From Enterococcus hirae ATCC 9790 (lineage in GTDB: Bacteria > Bacillota > Bacilli > Lactobacillales > Enterococcaceae), in assembly GCF_000271405.2 (NCBI RefSeq), contig NC_018081.1, forward strand, positions 2,351,678 through 2,415,677: a stretch of 64,000 nucleotides of DNA. The letters run 5' to 3'. A model generated the notes under the pieces. The model worked only from the letters and a program-made list of their open reading frames with translations, did not search any database and was not told the DNA's origin. Both the position numbers and the translations under genes were made by a program. Below are positions 1-11,400 of the stretch, in pieces; the first letter of the stretch is position 1; each line of letters opens with the position of its first letter.

Positions 1-102
1 AAGGCGAACGTAAACGATCACTTTTATCTTTGTTTAGGTGCCTACAAGCTATTTTAACTATTACTTAATCGTTATAGGAACTGTCACTTTAGAACATGCT
101 GA

Positions 103-3100
103 TCAAATCGCTTGTGTTGAAAAAGCTCGAGACTCCATTACCCGAATGATCGCATCCGCTGTATCTAATGAAGTAAATAAAGGAATACCATGTTCAACTG
201 CTTCTCGGCGAATGATAAATCCGTCTTTCGAGGCATTTCCTCGATCTTTATCGATGGTATTAACAACGACCTGTGCTTTTCCTTCTCGAATCAACTCAAC
301 AACATTTTTCTCCGTTGCTTTTTCAGAGATTTTAGCAACAGGCGTGACGATCAGCCCATTTTTTTCAAAATAAGCTGCCGTATGCTTGGTAGCTAATAGG
401 CTGTAACCAATTTCTGAAAAACGTTTAGCTAGTGCTAACGCTTCTTCTTTAGTTTCATCAGCGATCGTGAACAAGACGGCACCATAATCTGGTAGGCGTA
501 GACCTGATGCTTCAAACGCTTTGTATAATGCTTTATCTAAGTTTTGATCAGAGCCCATGACTTCTCCAGTAGATTTCATTTCAGGGCCTAAATAGGTATC
601 CACTTGTTGCAATTTAGTAAACGAGAACACAGGAGCTTTCACATGAACAGCGTTGGATTCTGGATATAAGCCATTCGTAAAGCCTAAGTCACTTAACTTT
701 TCACCTAAGATCGCTTTTGTGGCGATTTGAGCCATCGGTATTCCTGTAACTTTACTTAAAAACGGAACCGTTCGACTTGCACGAGGATTGACTTCGATCA
801 CGTAAACTTGATTGTCGTGGATCACGAATTGGATATTCATCATACCGATGCAGTTTAATCCACGAGCTAAGCGAATCGTATAGTCTTCAATGGTTTGTTT
901 GATCTCTGCTGAGAGTGCTTGTGGCGGATAAACAGCCATGGAATCCCCCGAATGGACCCCTGCACGTTCAATGTGTTCCATGATTCCAGGGATTAGAACT
1001 GTTTCCCCATCACAAATGGCATCTACTTCACATTCACTTCCAAGCAAATAACGGTCAATCAAAACAGGATGTTCTGGGGAAGCTTTCACTGCATGTTCCA
1101 TATAATCTTCCAAATCTTGTTGATTTTCAACGATTTCCATTGCTCGACCGCCCAAGACATAACTTGGTCTGACAAGAACCGGATAACCGATTTTTGAAGC
1201 GATCCCTACTGCTTCTTCTTTACTAGTTGCAGTATCACCTAGTGGCTGAGGTACTTCCAGGCTTCTTAAGGCTTGTTCAAATAAATCACGGTTTTCAGCT
1301 CGATCTAGATCTTCAATTGTAGTACCTAAAATTTTGACGCCCGCTTGAACTAACGGCTCCGCTAAATTGATAGCTGTCTGACCACCAAACTGGACGATTA
1401 CCCCAATCGGTTGTTCAAGTTCAATGACATTCATCACATCTTCAAAAGTCAGTGGTTCAAAGTACAGTTTATCAGAGATCGAGAAATCGGTTGAAACTGT
1501 TTCAGGATTGCTATTCATGATAATCGCTTCATAACCTGCTTGTTGGATCGCTTTTACTGAATGGACTGTCGCATAATCAAACTCGACCCCTTGACCGATC
1601 CGAATGGGTCCAGAGCCTAAGACAAGAACAGAATCTTTTGCGGATCGTTCACTTTCATTTTCAACTTCGTATGAGCTGTAAAAATAAGGCGTCTGTGAAG
1701 CAAATTCAGCCGCGCACGTATCGACCATTTTGTATACGGGTTTGATGTCGGATTTTTCACGTAGCTCTCTGATCTGTTTCGCTTCAGTTTTCCACAGTTC
1801 AGCAATCTTTTGATCTGTAAACCCGTTTTGTTTCACAGTACGTAAGACGTTTTCATCCTGCGGGTGTTCCAACAGTTCAGTTTCTAGTTCAACGATATGG
1901 AGCAACTTGTCTAAAAAGAACAAATCGATCTTTGTCAACTCTGCCAATTCTTCAATTGGATAGCCGCGGCGAATCGCCTCTGCGACATAGAATAAGCGAT
2001 CATCTTGGGCACGGACGACTTTTTCGATCAATTCACTATCATCGATCATGTTTAGTTCTGGTAGTTCCAAATGGTGTGTCCCGATCTCTAAAGAGCGGAC
2101 AGCTTTTAATAGGGATTCTTCAATGTTACGACCAATCGCCATCACTTCGCCAGTTGCTTTCATTTGAGTTCCTAAAACTCGTTCCCCATTCTCAAATTTA
2201 TCGAATGGCCAACGAGGAATCTTAGCAACGACGTAGTCCAAAGCTGGTTCAAATTCTGCATAAGTCGTTCCAGTTACCGGATTCTTCATTTCATCAAGTG
2301 TTAAACCTAAAGCGATCTTAGCCGCCAATTTTGCAATCGGGTAACCAGTTGCTTTACTTGCTAAAGCAGAAGAGCGTGAAACACGTGGGTTAACTTCGAT
2401 CACATAATAATTGAAGCTATGTGGATCAAGTGCAAGTTGGACATTGCAGCCGCCTTCGATTTTCAATGCACGAATAATCGCTAATGATGCATCACGCAAC
2501 AGCTGGTATTCATGATCTGAAAGGGTCTGACTTGGGGCGAAGACGATCGAATCGCCTGTGTGGATACCCACTGGGTCAAAATTTTCCATGTTACAAACAA
2601 CAATGGCATTATCAGCCGAGTCACGCATAACTTCGTATTCAATTTCTTTGAATCCAGCAATACTGCGTTCGATCAAACATTGGGTCACTGGAGAAAGGCT
2701 CAGACCATTTTCTGCGATCACTCGAAGTTCTTCTTCATTTTTACACATTCCACCACCCGTTCCACCTAACGTGAAAGCGGGACGAACGATGATTGGATAG
2801 CCAATTTTATTAGCAAATTCGACTGCTTCTTCAACAGTTGTTACGATTTCAGATTCGGGGATTGGTTGATTCAGTTCTTCCATCAACTTTTTAAATAAAT
2901 CACGATCCTCTGCTTGATCGATAGCAGATAATTTTGTTCCTAACAGCTCAATGCCTAGTTCATCTAAAATACCAGATTCTGCTAGTTCCATTGCCATGTT
3001 CAAGCCCGTTTGTCCGCCTAAAGTCGGTAACAAAGCATCAGGACGTTCTTTTCGCAAGATCCTTGAAACAAATTCTAGTGTGATCGGTTCGATATACACT

Positions 3101-3288
3101 TGATCGGCAATTTCTTGATCAGTCATGATCGTTGCGGGATTAGAATTTACTAAAACGACCTCATATCCTTCTTCTTTCAAAGCAAGGCAAGCTTGGGTTC
3201 CGGCATAGTCAAATTCCGCCGCTTGACCAATGATGATCGGACCTGATCCAATCACCATAATTTTTTTGATATCTGTACGTTTTGGCAT
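103..3288 (-). CDS. carB: Carbamoyl-phosphate synthase large subunit
   Basis: The 1061-residue product makes carbamoyl phosphate from bicarbonate, ATP and ammonia passed on by CarA, for pyrimidine and arginine synthesis in the cytosol. Two homologous ATP-grasp halves are visible: each begins with a nucleotide-binding stretch ([11 protein letters not shown] near residue 12, [11 protein letters not shown] near 560) and each has a PxxVRPxxxLGG segment. An MGS-like domain closes the protein. Length is normal for the family. The gene starts 2 bases after carA stops and is the last complete gene of the pyr operon. The C-terminal ending resembles that of other Gram-positive CarB proteins, so I see no frameshift at the end. 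Confidence 0.98.
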   Translation of the reverse strand: MPKRTDIKKIMVIGSGPIIIGQAAEFDYAGTQACLALKEEGYEVVLVNSNPATIMTDQEIADQVYIEPITLEFVSRILRKERPDALLPTLGGQTGLNMAMELAESGILDELGIELLGTKLSAIDQAEDRDLFKKLMEELNQPIPESEIVTTVEEAVEFANKIGYPIIVRPAFTLGGTGGGMCKNEEELRVIAENGLSLSPVTQCLIERSIAGFKEIEYEVMRDSADNAIVVCNMENFDPVGIHTGDSIVFAPSQTLSDHEYQLLRDASLAIIRALKIEGGCNVQLALDPHSFNYYVIEVNPRVSRSSALASKATGYPIAKLAAKIALGLTLDEMKNPVTGTTYAEFEPALDYVVAKIPRWPFDKFENGERVLGTQMKATGEVMAIGRNIEESLLKAVRSLEIGTHHLELPELNMIDDSELIEKVVRAQDDRLFYVAEAIRRGYPIEELAELTKIDLFFLDKLLHIVELETELLEHPQDENVLRTVKQNGFTDQKIAELWKTEAKQIRELREKSDIKPVYKMVDTCAAEFASQTPYFYSSYEVENESERSAKDSVLVLGSGPIRIGQGVEFDYATVHSVKAIQQAGYEAIIMNSNPETVSTDFSISDKLYFEPLTFEDVMNVIELEQPIGVIVQFGGQTAINLAEPLVQAGVKILGTTIEDLDRAENRDLFEQALRSLEVPQPLGDTATSKEEAVGIASKIGYPVLVRPSYVLGGRAMEIVENQQDLEDYMEHAVKASPEHPVLIDRYLLGSECEVDAICDGETVLIPGIMEHIERAGVHSGDSMAVYPPQALSAEIKQTIEDYTIRLARGLNCIGMMNIQFVIHDNQVYVIEVNPRASRTVPFLSKVTGIPMAQIATKAILGEKLSDLGFTNGLYPESNAVHVKAPVFSFTKLQQVDTYLGPEMKSTGEVMGSDQNLDKALYKAFEASGLRLPDYGAVLFTIADETKEEALALAKRFSEIGYSLLATKHTAAYFEKNGLIVTPVAKISEKATEKNVVELIREGKAQVVVNTIDKDRGNASKDGFIIRREAVEHGIPLFTSLDTADAIIRVMESRAFSTQAI

Positions 3289-3290
3289 GT

Positions 3291-4367
3291 TTATTTCTCC
3301 TCTCCTGCATCCATCATTTCCATAAATTCATCAAATAAATGAAGCGCATCATGTGGACCGGGAGCTGCATCAGGATGGAATTGGACGCTAAACGCTGGAT
3401 AATGGCGATGTCTAATTCCTTCCACAGTCCCATCATTTACTTCTACATGGGTGATCAGCAACTGATCTGGATCAACTGTTTTTTCATCCACAGCATAGCC
3501 GTGATTTTGAGAAGTAAAATCGATCCTTCCAGTCGCGATTTCTCGGACAGGATGATTCAAGCCACGATGACCAAATTTCATTTTATAGGTATCCGCACCA
3601 TTAGCTAAGGCAAACAATTGATGCCCTAAACAGATCCCGAAAATTGGTATTTTCCCTTGGATTTCTCGAATCATTTCAATAGCTTCTGGTACGTCTTTTG
3701 GATCTCCTGGTCCATTCGTCAGCATGACGCCATCCGGTGCTAGGGAGAGAATTGTTTTTGCATCCGTATTATAAGGTAATACGGTTAAATTGCAGTTTCT
3801 TTTACTTAGTTCACGCAAAATACTATGTTTCAAACCAAAATCAATGACAGCCACATTTTTTCCAGTTCCAGGACTTGGATATGGTTTACTCGTTGAGACT
3901 TGTTGCACTTGGTTTGTAGCTAAAACGGTCGCTTTCAATTGATCAAAAGCATGTTCAAAGGAATCACCAGCATCCACGATACTCGCTTTCATCGTTCCAA
4001 CTTGACGGATTTTTCGTGTCAAGGCACGAGTATCGATCCCTGAAATTCCAGGGATACCTTTTCGTTTCAAAAACTCGTCCAATGTCATTTGACTCCGCCA
4101 ATTAGAAGCCACTCTCGCATGTTCTTTGACGACTACGCCCTTGCAAGTTGGTGCGATGGATTCATAATCATCACGGTTGACACCGTAATTTCCCACCATC
4201 GGATACGTAAAGGTAATGATTTGCCCATTGAAACTTTGGTCTGTGATCGTTTCTTGATAGCCTGTCATGCTAGTAGTAAACACGATCTCGCCAAACACAT
4301 TATTATTCGCTCCGAATGCTTTTCCTTTAAAAACTGTTCCGTCTTCTAAAATCAATAATCGTTCCAT
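3291..4367 (-). CDS. carA: Carbamoyl-phosphate synthase small subunit
   Basis: Glutamine amidotransferase subunit (358 residues) that hydrolyses glutamine and feeds ammonia to CarB. The C-terminal class I amidotransferase domain shows the nucleophile motif GICLGHQ and the histidine segment [10 protein letters not shown] start at ATG 4367 ([10 protein letters not shown]) because a GGGGAG ribosome site lies just upstream; an in-frame start 24 bases earlier would overlap the end of pyrC. The ribosome site is formed by the last codons of pyrC, which suggests translational coupling. Confidence 0.97.
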   Translation of the reverse strand: MERLLILEDGTVFKGKAFGANNNVFGEIVFTTSMTGYQETITDQSFNGQIITFTYPMVGNYGVNRDDYESIAPTCKGVVVKEHARVASNWRSQMTLDEFLKRKGIPGISGIDTRALTRKIRQVGTMKASIVDAGDSFEHAFDQLKATVLATNQVQQVSTSKPYPSPGTGKNVAVIDFGLKHSILRELSKRNCNLTVLPYNTDAKTILSLAPDGVMLTNGPGDPKDVPEAIEMIREIQGKIPIFGICLGHQLFALANGADTYKMKFGHRGLNHPVREIATGRIDFTSQNHGYAVDEKTVDPDQLLITHVEVNDGTVEGIRHRHYPAFSVQFHPDAAPGPHDALHLFDEFMEMMDAGEEK

Positions 4368-4372
4368 TTGCT

Positions 4373-5653
4373 TCACTCCCCTTTGTGCCACGCCAATTTT
4401 CCATCAACGAATGTTCCTAATGTTTCGCCCTTGACGTTCCATCCAACAAAAGGTGTGTTTTCGCCTTTCGATAAGAAATCTTTCTTATCGATTGTACTTG
4501 AGTGTTCAATATCGAAAATAGCTACGTCAGCTGGTGCCCCAACTGTCAATGTCCCAGCCTCTAACTGGAAGATTTCCGCTGGTTTGGTAGCCATCCAGTT
4601 GATCACTTGTTCGAGTGTGAAACGATTGGTTTCAACAAAGTGCGTATAAATCAGTTGGAAAGCTGTCTCACTTCCTACGATCCCAAATGGTGATTCTAAG
4701 AAACTTTTGCTTTTTTCTTCTAATCCGTGTGGCGCGTGGTCAGTCGCAATACAATCAATCGTTCCATCAAGAAGTCCTTCAATTAACGCTTCTCGATCTT
4801 CCTTTCCTCTTAATGGTGGGTTCATTTTCCAAAAGCCGAAGTCTTCGGGGATATCTTCATCAATCAAGATCAAATGATGGGGAGAAACCTCTGCTGTAAC
4901 TTGGATACCCGCTTTTTTGGCATCACGAATGACCCGCACGCTTTCCTTGGTAGAAACGTGACAGACGTGATAGTGCACACCTGTTGCTTCAGCTAAAAGG
5001 AGATCCCGTGCGATTTGTGAGGATTCAGTTACACTTAAAATACCTGGCAAACCTAGTTCTTTTGCTTTATCACCAGCATGCATCACTCCACCGAATAGTA
5101 ATGATTCATCTTCCGTATGTGCTACCAGTGCTTTGTTATTTTTTGCTGCTTCTTTCATGGCTTGATACATCGTTCCTGCGGTCTGAACACCCACGCCATC
5201 ATTCGTAAATGCAAATGCGCCTGCTTTAATCATCGCTTCTTGATCCACTAAGACTTCACTTCGAAGATTTTCAGTGATCGGTGCATATTGCAAGACTTTG
5301 ACCACTGCATCTCGTTTGATCAAGTCATAGACCTGTTCTAATTTTTCCGGGGTATCAGGTACAGGGTTCAGATTAGGCATGGCACAAACAGTTGTAAAGC
5401 CGCCTCTTGCTGCTGCTTTAGTACCAGCTGCAATCGTCTCCTTGTATGTAAATCCTGGCTCTCGTAAATGGACATGGACGTCCACTAAACCAGGTGTGAT
5501 CAGTTGTCCTTTGGCATCAAACACTTCATCAAATTCAGCCTCGGAAAATCCTTCGCCGATTGCTTTGATTTTTCCGTTTTCGATCCAAATTTCTGCAGGT
5601 GTTGTTTCATTCTTTCGTGTATTGATTTGACCGTTTTTAATGAGTGTTCTCAT
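4373..5653 (-). CDS. pyrC: Dihydroorotase
   Basis: A 426-residue class I dihydroorotase, which cyclises carbamoyl aspartate to dihydroorotate (third step of UMP synthesis). The metal-binding motif [10 protein letters not shown] lies near residue 58, and later metal-ligand segments HVCHVS and ATDHAPHG are present. Length matches the family. It sits between pyrB and carA in the pyr operon. The last codons also provide the carA ribosome site. Confidence 0.97.
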   Translation of the reverse strand: MRTLIKNGQINTRKNETTPAEIWIENGKIKAIGEGFSEAEFDEVFDAKGQLITPGLVDVHVHLREPGFTYKETIAAGTKAAARGGFTTVCAMPNLNPVPDTPEKLEQVYDLIKRDAVVKVLQYAPITENLRSEVLVDQEAMIKAGAFAFTNDGVGVQTAGTMYQAMKEAAKNNKALVAHTEDESLLFGGVMHAGDKAKELGLPGILSVTESSQIARDLLLAEATGVHYHVCHVSTKESVRVIRDAKKAGIQVTAEVSPHHLILIDEDIPEDFGFWKMNPPLRGKEDREALIEGLLDGTIDCIATDHAPHGLEEKSKSFLESPFGIVGSETAFQLIYTHFVETNRFTLEQVINWMATKPAEIFQLEAGTLTVGAPADVAIFDIEHSSTIDKKDFLSKGENTPFVGWNVKGETLGTFVDGKLAWHKGE

Positions 5654-5671
5654 CTTTTCTTCCTCCTAGCT

Positions 5672-6598
5672 TTACGCTTTTCCGTTTAGTACTGCTTCTA
5701 AGATCGCCATTCTAACAAAGACGCCATTGCTCATTTGCTGTACGATTCGTGATTGTAGTCCTTCCACAAGGGAATCAGCTAATTCGACATCACGATTGAC
5801 TGGCGCTGGGTGCATGATGATCGCATGCTTTTGTAATTTCTTCGCACGTTCGACTGTTAATCCATACTCTTGGTGATAGGCTTCTTTCGAAAAACTTTCT
5901 TTCCCATCATGCCGTTCATGTTGTACTCGAAGCATCATCATGACATCCACTTGTTCTAATAATTCATCTAATGGCAGGTAGTGCCCATAGACTTCAAATT
6001 CTTCATCGTACCATTCACGTGGACCTGAAAAGAAAACTTGTGCTCCTAATCGTTTCAGCATTTGCATGTTTGATTTTGCTACTCGTGAGTGTGTGATATC
6101 CCCGACGATCGCTACTTTCAATCCCTCAAAGTAACCAAATTCTTCGTAGATCGTCATCAAATCAAGTAAGCATTGTGTTGGATGTTGGCCACTTCCGTCA
6201 CCACCATTGATAATCGAGCATTGGATCGTTTTACTTTGGATCAATTCATCATAGTAATTTTCATCTCCATGGCGGATTACTGCAACATCCACACCGAGCG
6301 CAGACATCGTCAAGACCGTATCATAAAGGGTTTCCCCTTTTTGTACAGAACTCGTACTCGCTTCAAATTCAATCACTTCTAAGCCTAGTTTCTTTTCGGC
6401 TACATCGAAGCTCTTATGCGTACGAGTACTATTTTCAAAAAACAGATTCGTCGCAAAGTATTGCGGTTTTTGTGGTGTCCAGTTTGCTCCTTGTTTAAAC
6501 TCTTGACCTCGTCGGATCAAGCCCATGACTTCTTGATCCGTTAAAGCTTCCACTGTCAATAAATGTTTTAAACTAATGCGTTCTGATTTGATGATCAT
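5672..6598 (-). CDS. pyrB: Aspartate carbamoyltransferase catalytic subunit
   Basis: A 308-residue enzyme that joins carbamoyl phosphate to aspartate. The carbamoyl-phosphate motif STRTHKSF lies near residue 57, with HPTQCLLDL near 139 and HPAPVNRD near 260. There is no pyrI regulatory-chain gene nearby, as is usual in Firmicutes. A strong AAGGAGGAAC ribosome site precedes the ATG. The gap to uraA is 12 bases, so the gene depends on the upstream attenuator and has no room for its own. Confidence 0.97.
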   Translation of the reverse strand: MIIKSERISLKHLLTVEALTDQEVMGLIRRGQEFKQGANWTPQKPQYFATNLFFENSTRTHKSFDVAEKKLGLEVIEFEASTSSVQKGETLYDTVLTMSALGVDVAVIRHGDENYYDELIQSKTIQCSIINGGDGSGQHPTQCLLDLMTIYEEFGYFEGLKVAIVGDITHSRVAKSNMQMLKRLGAQVFFSGPREWYDEEFEVYGHYLPLDELLEQVDVMMMLRVQHERHDGKESFSKEAYHQEYGLTVERAKKLQKHAIIMHPAPVNRDVELADSLVEGLQSRIVQQMSNGVFVRMAILEAVLNGKA

Positions 6599-6610
6599 GA
6601 TAGTTCCTCC

Positions 6611-7894
6611 TTATTTTTCTTCGCTACGTGAAGTTTCGGGTAAGATAAGATTCAGAATGATACCAAGTACAGTTGCTAAAGCCATTGCTGATAACGTGAA
6701 GGTGCCTACTTCAAAAACCAAGCCGCCGATTCCGACCACTAAGATCACTGAAGCAATCAACAGATTTTTCTTTTTATCAAAATCGATTTTATTTTCGATC
6801 AAAATCTTCATTCCACTCGCTGCGATCACTCCGAACAAGATAAAGCTGATTCCGGAAATTACGGGTCCGGGGATACTTAAGATCAAAGCGCTTAATTTGC
6901 CCACAAATCCTAAAATCACAGCGAAGACTGCTGCACCACCGATGACGAATACGCTGTGTACACGAGTGATTGCTAACACACCGATATTTTCCCCATAACT
7001 TGTAACTGGAGGACCACCGACGAAAGCTGCAACGATCTGCGCTAAGCCATCTCCCATCAATGTTTTGTGTAAACCTGGCTCTTCAAAGAAATTACGTTTG
7101 GTTAATTTATTCAAGACCATCAAATGTCCAATGTGTTCCGTCATCGTAACGAAAGCGATAGGTGCCATCGTCGTTATTGCTCCTAAGTAAAGCTTCGGTT
7201 CATATTGAACAAATGGAATCTCGAAGTTTGGTAAAGCGAACCAAGCAGCATCAGCGATCGGCTTTGTATCGACGATTCCGAAGAGTAAAGCAACGAGGTA
7301 GCCGCAAATGATCCCTAACAAAATTGGAATAAGTCCTAAAAATCCTTTTAGCCACATGTTGAAGAAAATCGTCAATGCTAAAGTGATCAATGCCACGGCA
7401 ATATATTTAAAATCATAGTTGCCTTGGTTATACATTGCGTTCGTTGCAGCATTCGCTGCTAACCCTAAGCCGATTACCATGATCACGGGACCAACGACAA
7501 TCGGTGGTAAAATTTTGTCCAACCATGCTGAACCGATCTTTTTGATGATCCATGCGACGATCAAGTAAACCAGACCAGTCGTTACGGCTCCTTGGGCGAT
7601 CGCTGGGTAACCGTCAGTCTTCATCAGCATTTGCATAGCTGCGATAAAGGCAAAGCTACTACCCAAGTAGGCTGGAATCTTTCCTTTAGTAGTAAAAAGA
7701 TAAACTAATGTTCCTAATCCTGAGCTGACTAAGGCAATCCCTGGATCGATCCCCACTAAAATCGGCACAAGTACAGTAGCACCAAACATCGTAAAGAGAT
7801 GTTGTAAACTTAAGCCGATCCAATGTCCTGTTTTTGGGCGATCGTGGATATCTAAAACCGCATCGTGATTATGGAATTTTTTCTGTTCTGACAT
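6611..7894 (-). CDS. uraA: Uracil permease, NCS2 family
   Basis: A 427-residue polytopic membrane protein of the NCS2 (UraA/PyrP) proton-symporter family that imports uracil for salvage. Hydrophobic segments run through almost the whole length, and the family stretch around MTEHIGHLMVLN is present near residue 251. It lies between pyrR and pyrB, the usual place for pyrP. Short gaps on both sides (13 and 12 bases) indicate a single transcript. Confidence 0.95.
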   Translation of the reverse strand: MSEQKKFHNHDAVLDIHDRPKTGHWIGLSLQHLFTMFGATVLVPILVGIDPGIALVSSGLGTLVYLFTTKGKIPAYLGSSFAFIAAMQMLMKTDGYPAIAQGAVTTGLVYLIVAWIIKKIGSAWLDKILPPIVVGPVIMVIGLGLAANAATNAMYNQGNYDFKYIAVALITLALTIFFNMWLKGFLGLIPILLGIICGYLVALLFGIVDTKPIADAAWFALPNFEIPFVQYEPKLYLGAITTMAPIAFVTMTEHIGHLMVLNKLTKRNFFEEPGLHKTLMGDGLAQIVAAFVGGPPVTSYGENIGVLAITRVHSVFVIGGAAVFAVILGFVGKLSALILSIPGPVISGISFILFGVIAASGMKILIENKIDFDKKKNLLIASVILVVGIGGLVFEVGTFTLSAMALATVLGIILNLILPETSRSEEK

Positions 7895-7907
7895 ATCAAT
7901 TGCTCCT

Positions 7908-8650
<743 letters not shown>

Positions 8651-8667
8651 TGCTTTCGTTGTTAAAT

Positions 8668-8696
8668 ACTATACCGTTATCTAAATCAAAATGCAA
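8668..8696 (-). promoter_or_regulatory. Promoter of the pyr operon
   Basis: TTGCAT and TATAGT are separated by 17 bases on the minus strand, directly upstream of the attenuator. The -35 box overlaps the last codons of the rluD-like gene. Confidence 0.82.
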
Positions 8697-9597
8697 CACT
8701 TTTCCTTAGTTTTTCTAAAGTTTTTTCAAAGATTGTTGGAAGCGGTGCTTCAAAGACCATTTTCTGACCTGTGATTGGATGGGTAAAACCTAAGAGCTTC
8801 GCATGAAGAAATTGCCCATTTCCTTTCAATGTCTTACTTGGTCCATAAACTGGGTCTCCAGCTAAAGGATACCCTATATATTTCATATGCACACGGATCT
8901 GATGGGTCCTACCTGTTTCTAACGTCAACTCTACCAACGTAAAATCATTGAATCGTTCCAAGACATTAAAATGGGTCACGGCTAGTTTGCCATCTTCTCT
9001 GACTGCCTGCATTTTACGGTTCACTTTTGATCGACCGATCGGTGTGTTGATCGTTCCTTTTTCATGAGGAATCACTCCATGGACTAACGCTACGTATTTA
9101 CGTAAAGAAGTTTTATCTTTTAATTGCTTGGCCAAAGATTCATGTGCTAAATCATTTTTCGCTACCATCAACAAACCTGAAGTATCTTTATCGATTCGAT
9201 GGACGATCCCTGGACGGATCACACCATTGATCGACGAAAGATCTTTTACATGATACATTAAAGCATTGACCATCGTACCATTCGGATGACCTGCTGAAGG
9301 ATGGACGACCATGCCTTGTGGTTTATTGACAACAGCAACCGCTTCGTCTTCATAAACGATTTCTAATGGAATGTCTTCTGCTTCAATTGAAAGGGTCTCT
9401 GGTTCTGGCACAGCGATCACGATTTCATCATTTTTCTTCACTTTATAATTTGCTTTCACCACTTGTCCGTTGACCGAAACGGCACCATCTTTGAGCCAAA
9501 GCTGGATTTGTGAACGACTATAATCGTTGAATAAACCTGTGAGTACTTTATCGATCCGTCCTGTTTCTGTTTGAATCGTTGCGTTTAATTCTGTCAT
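8686..9597 (-). CDS. rluD: RluA-family rRNA pseudouridine synthase (RluD-like)
   Basis: A 303-residue RluA/RluD-family enzyme that converts uridine to pseudouridine in large-subunit rRNA. An S4 RNA-binding domain occupies roughly residues 15-60. The catalytic domain contains the family motif HRIDKDTSGL near residue 136, with the catalytic aspartate, and later TGRTHQIRVH. The exact target base cannot be told from sequence. It overlaps lspA by 4 bases, the usual lspA-rluD pairing in lactic acid bacteria. Confidence 0.92.
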   Translation of the reverse strand: MTELNATIQTETGRIDKVLTGLFNDYSRSQIQLWLKDGAVSVNGQVVKANYKVKKNDEIVIAVPEPETLSIEAEDIPLEIVYEDEAVAVVNKPQGMVVHPSAGHPNGTMVNALMYHVKDLSSINGVIRPGIVHRIDKDTSGLLMVAKNDLAHESLAKQLKDKTSLRKYVALVHGVIPHEKGTINTPIGRSKVNRKMQAVREDGKLAVTHFNVLERFNDFTLVELTLETGRTHQIRVHMKYIGYPLAGDPVYGPSKTLKGNGQFLHAKLLGFTHPITGQKMVFEAPLPTIFEKTLEKLRKSVAF

Positions 9598-10058
9598 TTT
9601 TTCCCTTGTTCCTTTTCATCTAAAATAATGTATATCAAAATAAGAATCACACCACAAACAAGTGTCATATCAGCTACATTGAAGATCGGAAAATTCATAA
9701 AATCAGTTTGGAACATATCGACGACATATCCCAATCTTACACGATCAATAAAATTCCCAATAGCTCCTGCTAAAATAAAACTTAACCCTGTCAGCAACCA
9801 TCGATTGCCCTGTTTGCGATTCTTGACCATCAATGTCACGACAACAATGACAGCAATCACTGTGATTATGACGAAAAACCACATCTTCCCTTCAAGCATA
9901 CTCCAAGCTGCCCCAGTATTGCGTATATGATTCAACGATAAGACGCCTGGAATCAATGTCTTCGTTTCGCCTAAAGATAAATCATTGACGATCCACCATT
10001 TGACCCACTGATCAAGAGCCACTAATAATCCACTGATCATAAAATAAATTGCTAACAA
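9594..10058 (-). CDS. lspA: Lipoprotein signal peptidase II
   Basis: A 154-residue membrane aspartyl protease that removes signal peptides from diacylglyceryl-modified prolipoproteins. Four hydrophobic segments are evident. The two catalytic aspartates lie in GNFIDRV near residue 100 and FNVADM near residue 127. It follows the CBS gene by 4 bases and overlaps the rluD-like gene, so all are probably co-transcribed. Confidence 0.96.
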   Translation of the reverse strand: MLAIYFMISGLLVALDQWVKWWIVNDLSLGETKTLIPGVLSLNHIRNTGAAWSMLEGKMWFFVIITVIAVIVVVTLMVKNRKQGNRWLLTGLSFILAGAIGNFIDRVRLGYVVDMFQTDFMNFPIFNVADMTLVCGVILILIYIILDEKEQGKK

Positions 10059-10062
10059 AAAA

Positions 10063-10760
10063 TCATTCCTTTTCTATTTGTTGATAAATATCTCTAGGTC
10101 TAATGATCCCCAGTAAGTTGCCGTCAGGATGACCATCTTTGGTAATCAGGACTGCTTCTAGAGTTCCTTGTTCCCGAAACATTGTTTCCACTTCATAAAC
10201 ATAAGTATGTTCAGCTACAAAACGATAATTCGTATATTTGCCATCACTAAAAATCAAATCAGCCGCTTTTTTATCTGTTAAATCAATGGTCCCTTTTTGA
10301 CTTTCCTTTGCTAGCCAAAAACCAATGACCCGCAATGTCACAAGCGCTACGAATTTCCCTTTATTATACAAAGGAAACTGTGAGTATCGTTTTTTGGCAA
10401 CCGTTCCTAACAAATCAAGTAAAGGAAGATCTCGTTCAAAACCTGTGACATGTTTCGCAAAGCGAGGTAAAACCTTTGCTGGACGAATCAAGTCTTCTTC
10501 AATCTGCTGGATCTTATTGACTGCCCAATCATTGGGTTCAGCAATCACAAAATCCACAGCAATCCGATCGTGAACAATGGCATTTCGTAACTGCGACAGC
10601 TGAAGCAAATCTTCTTCATATTGACGAATCACTGCTTTTTTGCGTTGGGCAAGTCGCCGAACTAACTCAGTAAATCCCATATTGCGGGCGTTACCCATTT
10701 CATCTCTCATCCATTTTTCGATCCGATTAAAACTACTTAAAAAATATCAGAGTTTGCCAT
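10063..10760 (-). CDS. CBS-domain protein, frameshifted near its start
   Basis: The readable part (10063-10710, 215 residues) carries two CBS-like regions, around LLDLLGTVAKKRYSQFPLY and VEAHTYVYEVETMF-like sequence, suggesting adenine-nucleotide or c-di-AMP sensing. The only good ribosome site (AAGGAGGAGAAAG) precedes ATG 10760, but that frame reads MANSDIF then TAA. Adding one T to the T6 run at 10739-10744 gives MANSDIFLSSFNRIEKW and joins the long frame. I therefore place the native start at 10760. It may be a sequencing undercall, a real mutation or a slippage site. The small membrane-protein gene ends 16 bases upstream, and lspA follows. No exact function is claimed. Confidence 0.75.
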
Positions 10761-10775
10761 CTTTCTCCTCCTTGA

Positions 10776-11132
10776 TTACATAGGCTTGGTTTTTGATGAA
10801 AAAAAGAAGCCAATCATTACAAGTACCACGAACATACTATAAATTAGATTGTGTAACCACAATGCGCTTAATCCACTTCCTAAAAATAAAAAGGGATAAA
10901 TCTGTAACAATAAGAGATTCATTGTAATGACGTATCCTTTGGACGGATGCGTTATTGTATACACTGGACTTTTTAACCAATAAAACGAAACTTGCATTGT
11001 AAAAGGTGCTTCTAACTTAAGTAAAACCGATTGATTATGATTCAATTGTCCTTTTTTCTTTCCATTGATCCGCAGTTGGATCGGACTACCCATGCCATAA
11101 AAACCTGTTCGTCTTGTCACTCGTACGTCCAT
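10776..11132 (-). CDS. Small membrane protein, unknown function
   Basis: 118 residues. The first 65 or so are polar and beta-rich (MDVRVTRRTGFYGMG at the start), and two hydrophobic segments follow, about residues 70-85 and 90-112. I do not recognise a family. ATG 11132 follows a strong GGAGGAGGGG ribosome site. The stop lies within the ribosome-site region of the CBS gene, so the pair is probably translationally coupled and the first of a four-gene unit ending with the rluD-like gene. Confidence 0.7.
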   Translation of the reverse strand: MDVRVTRRTGFYGMGSPIQLRINGKKKGQLNHNQSVLLKLEAPFTMQVSFYWLKSPVYTITHPSKGYVITMNLLLLQIYPFLFLGSGLSALWLHNLIYSMFVVLVMIGFFFSSKTKPM

Positions 11133-11158
11133 AACGCCCCTCCTCCTGATGCTTTCTT

Positions 11159-11186
11159 AGTATACCGTAAAACACCCGAACAAGAA
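11159..11186 (-). promoter_or_regulatory. Putative promoter for the 11132-8686 operon
   Basis: TTCTTG and TATACT separated by 16 bases on the minus strand, about 30 bases upstream of ATG 11132. Confidence 0.5.
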
Positions 11187-11224
11187 AGTAGATGTCTCAA
11201 AGTGTTTGAGTTCCCTATATTTAA

Positions 11225-11310
11225 CTAATTTATAGACATTTTTTGCTCAAATGCAGCGAGTACAGTAAAAGTAGCCAACCAGAAAAACTATTAGAAATCT
11301 GTTGTAACAT
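11225..11310 (-). CDS. Possible small hydrophobic peptide (26 or 28 residues)
   Basis: A strong ribosome site (TAAGGAGTGAAAACG) precedes ATG 11310. As written the frame gives 26 residues, MLQQISNSFSGWLLLLYS and a short basic tail, ending at 11230. If the T5 run at 11284-11288 has lost one T, the frame becomes MLQQISNSFFWLATFTVLAA and ends at the TAG at 11225 after 28 residues. Both versions have one short membrane-like segment. A small stem CTCAAA-CAC-TTTGAG follows. The size resembles small membrane toxins or regulatory peptides, but no family match is claimed. Confidence 0.4.
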
Positions 11311-11357
11311 CGTTTTCACTCCTTATATATCCATTAAAGATGTTCGATCGAAAATAA

Positions 11358-11400
11358 AAGGATGACACAACTATCCGTAATGAATAATTGTGTCATCCTT
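11358..11400. terminator. Terminator after the CPBP gene
   Basis: A perfect 13-bp inverted repeat AAGGATGACACAA / TTGTGTCATCCTT around a 17-base loop. The minus-strand side ends in TTATTTTC. The CPBP stop codon lies inside the stem. Confidence 0.75.

Noticed and set aside
1..102. Start of the next pyr gene (pyrK) after carB
   Set aside because: Only very short frames such as ATG-TTC-TAA are seen and none has a ribosome site or PyrK-like sequence; the next gene must lie outside the window.
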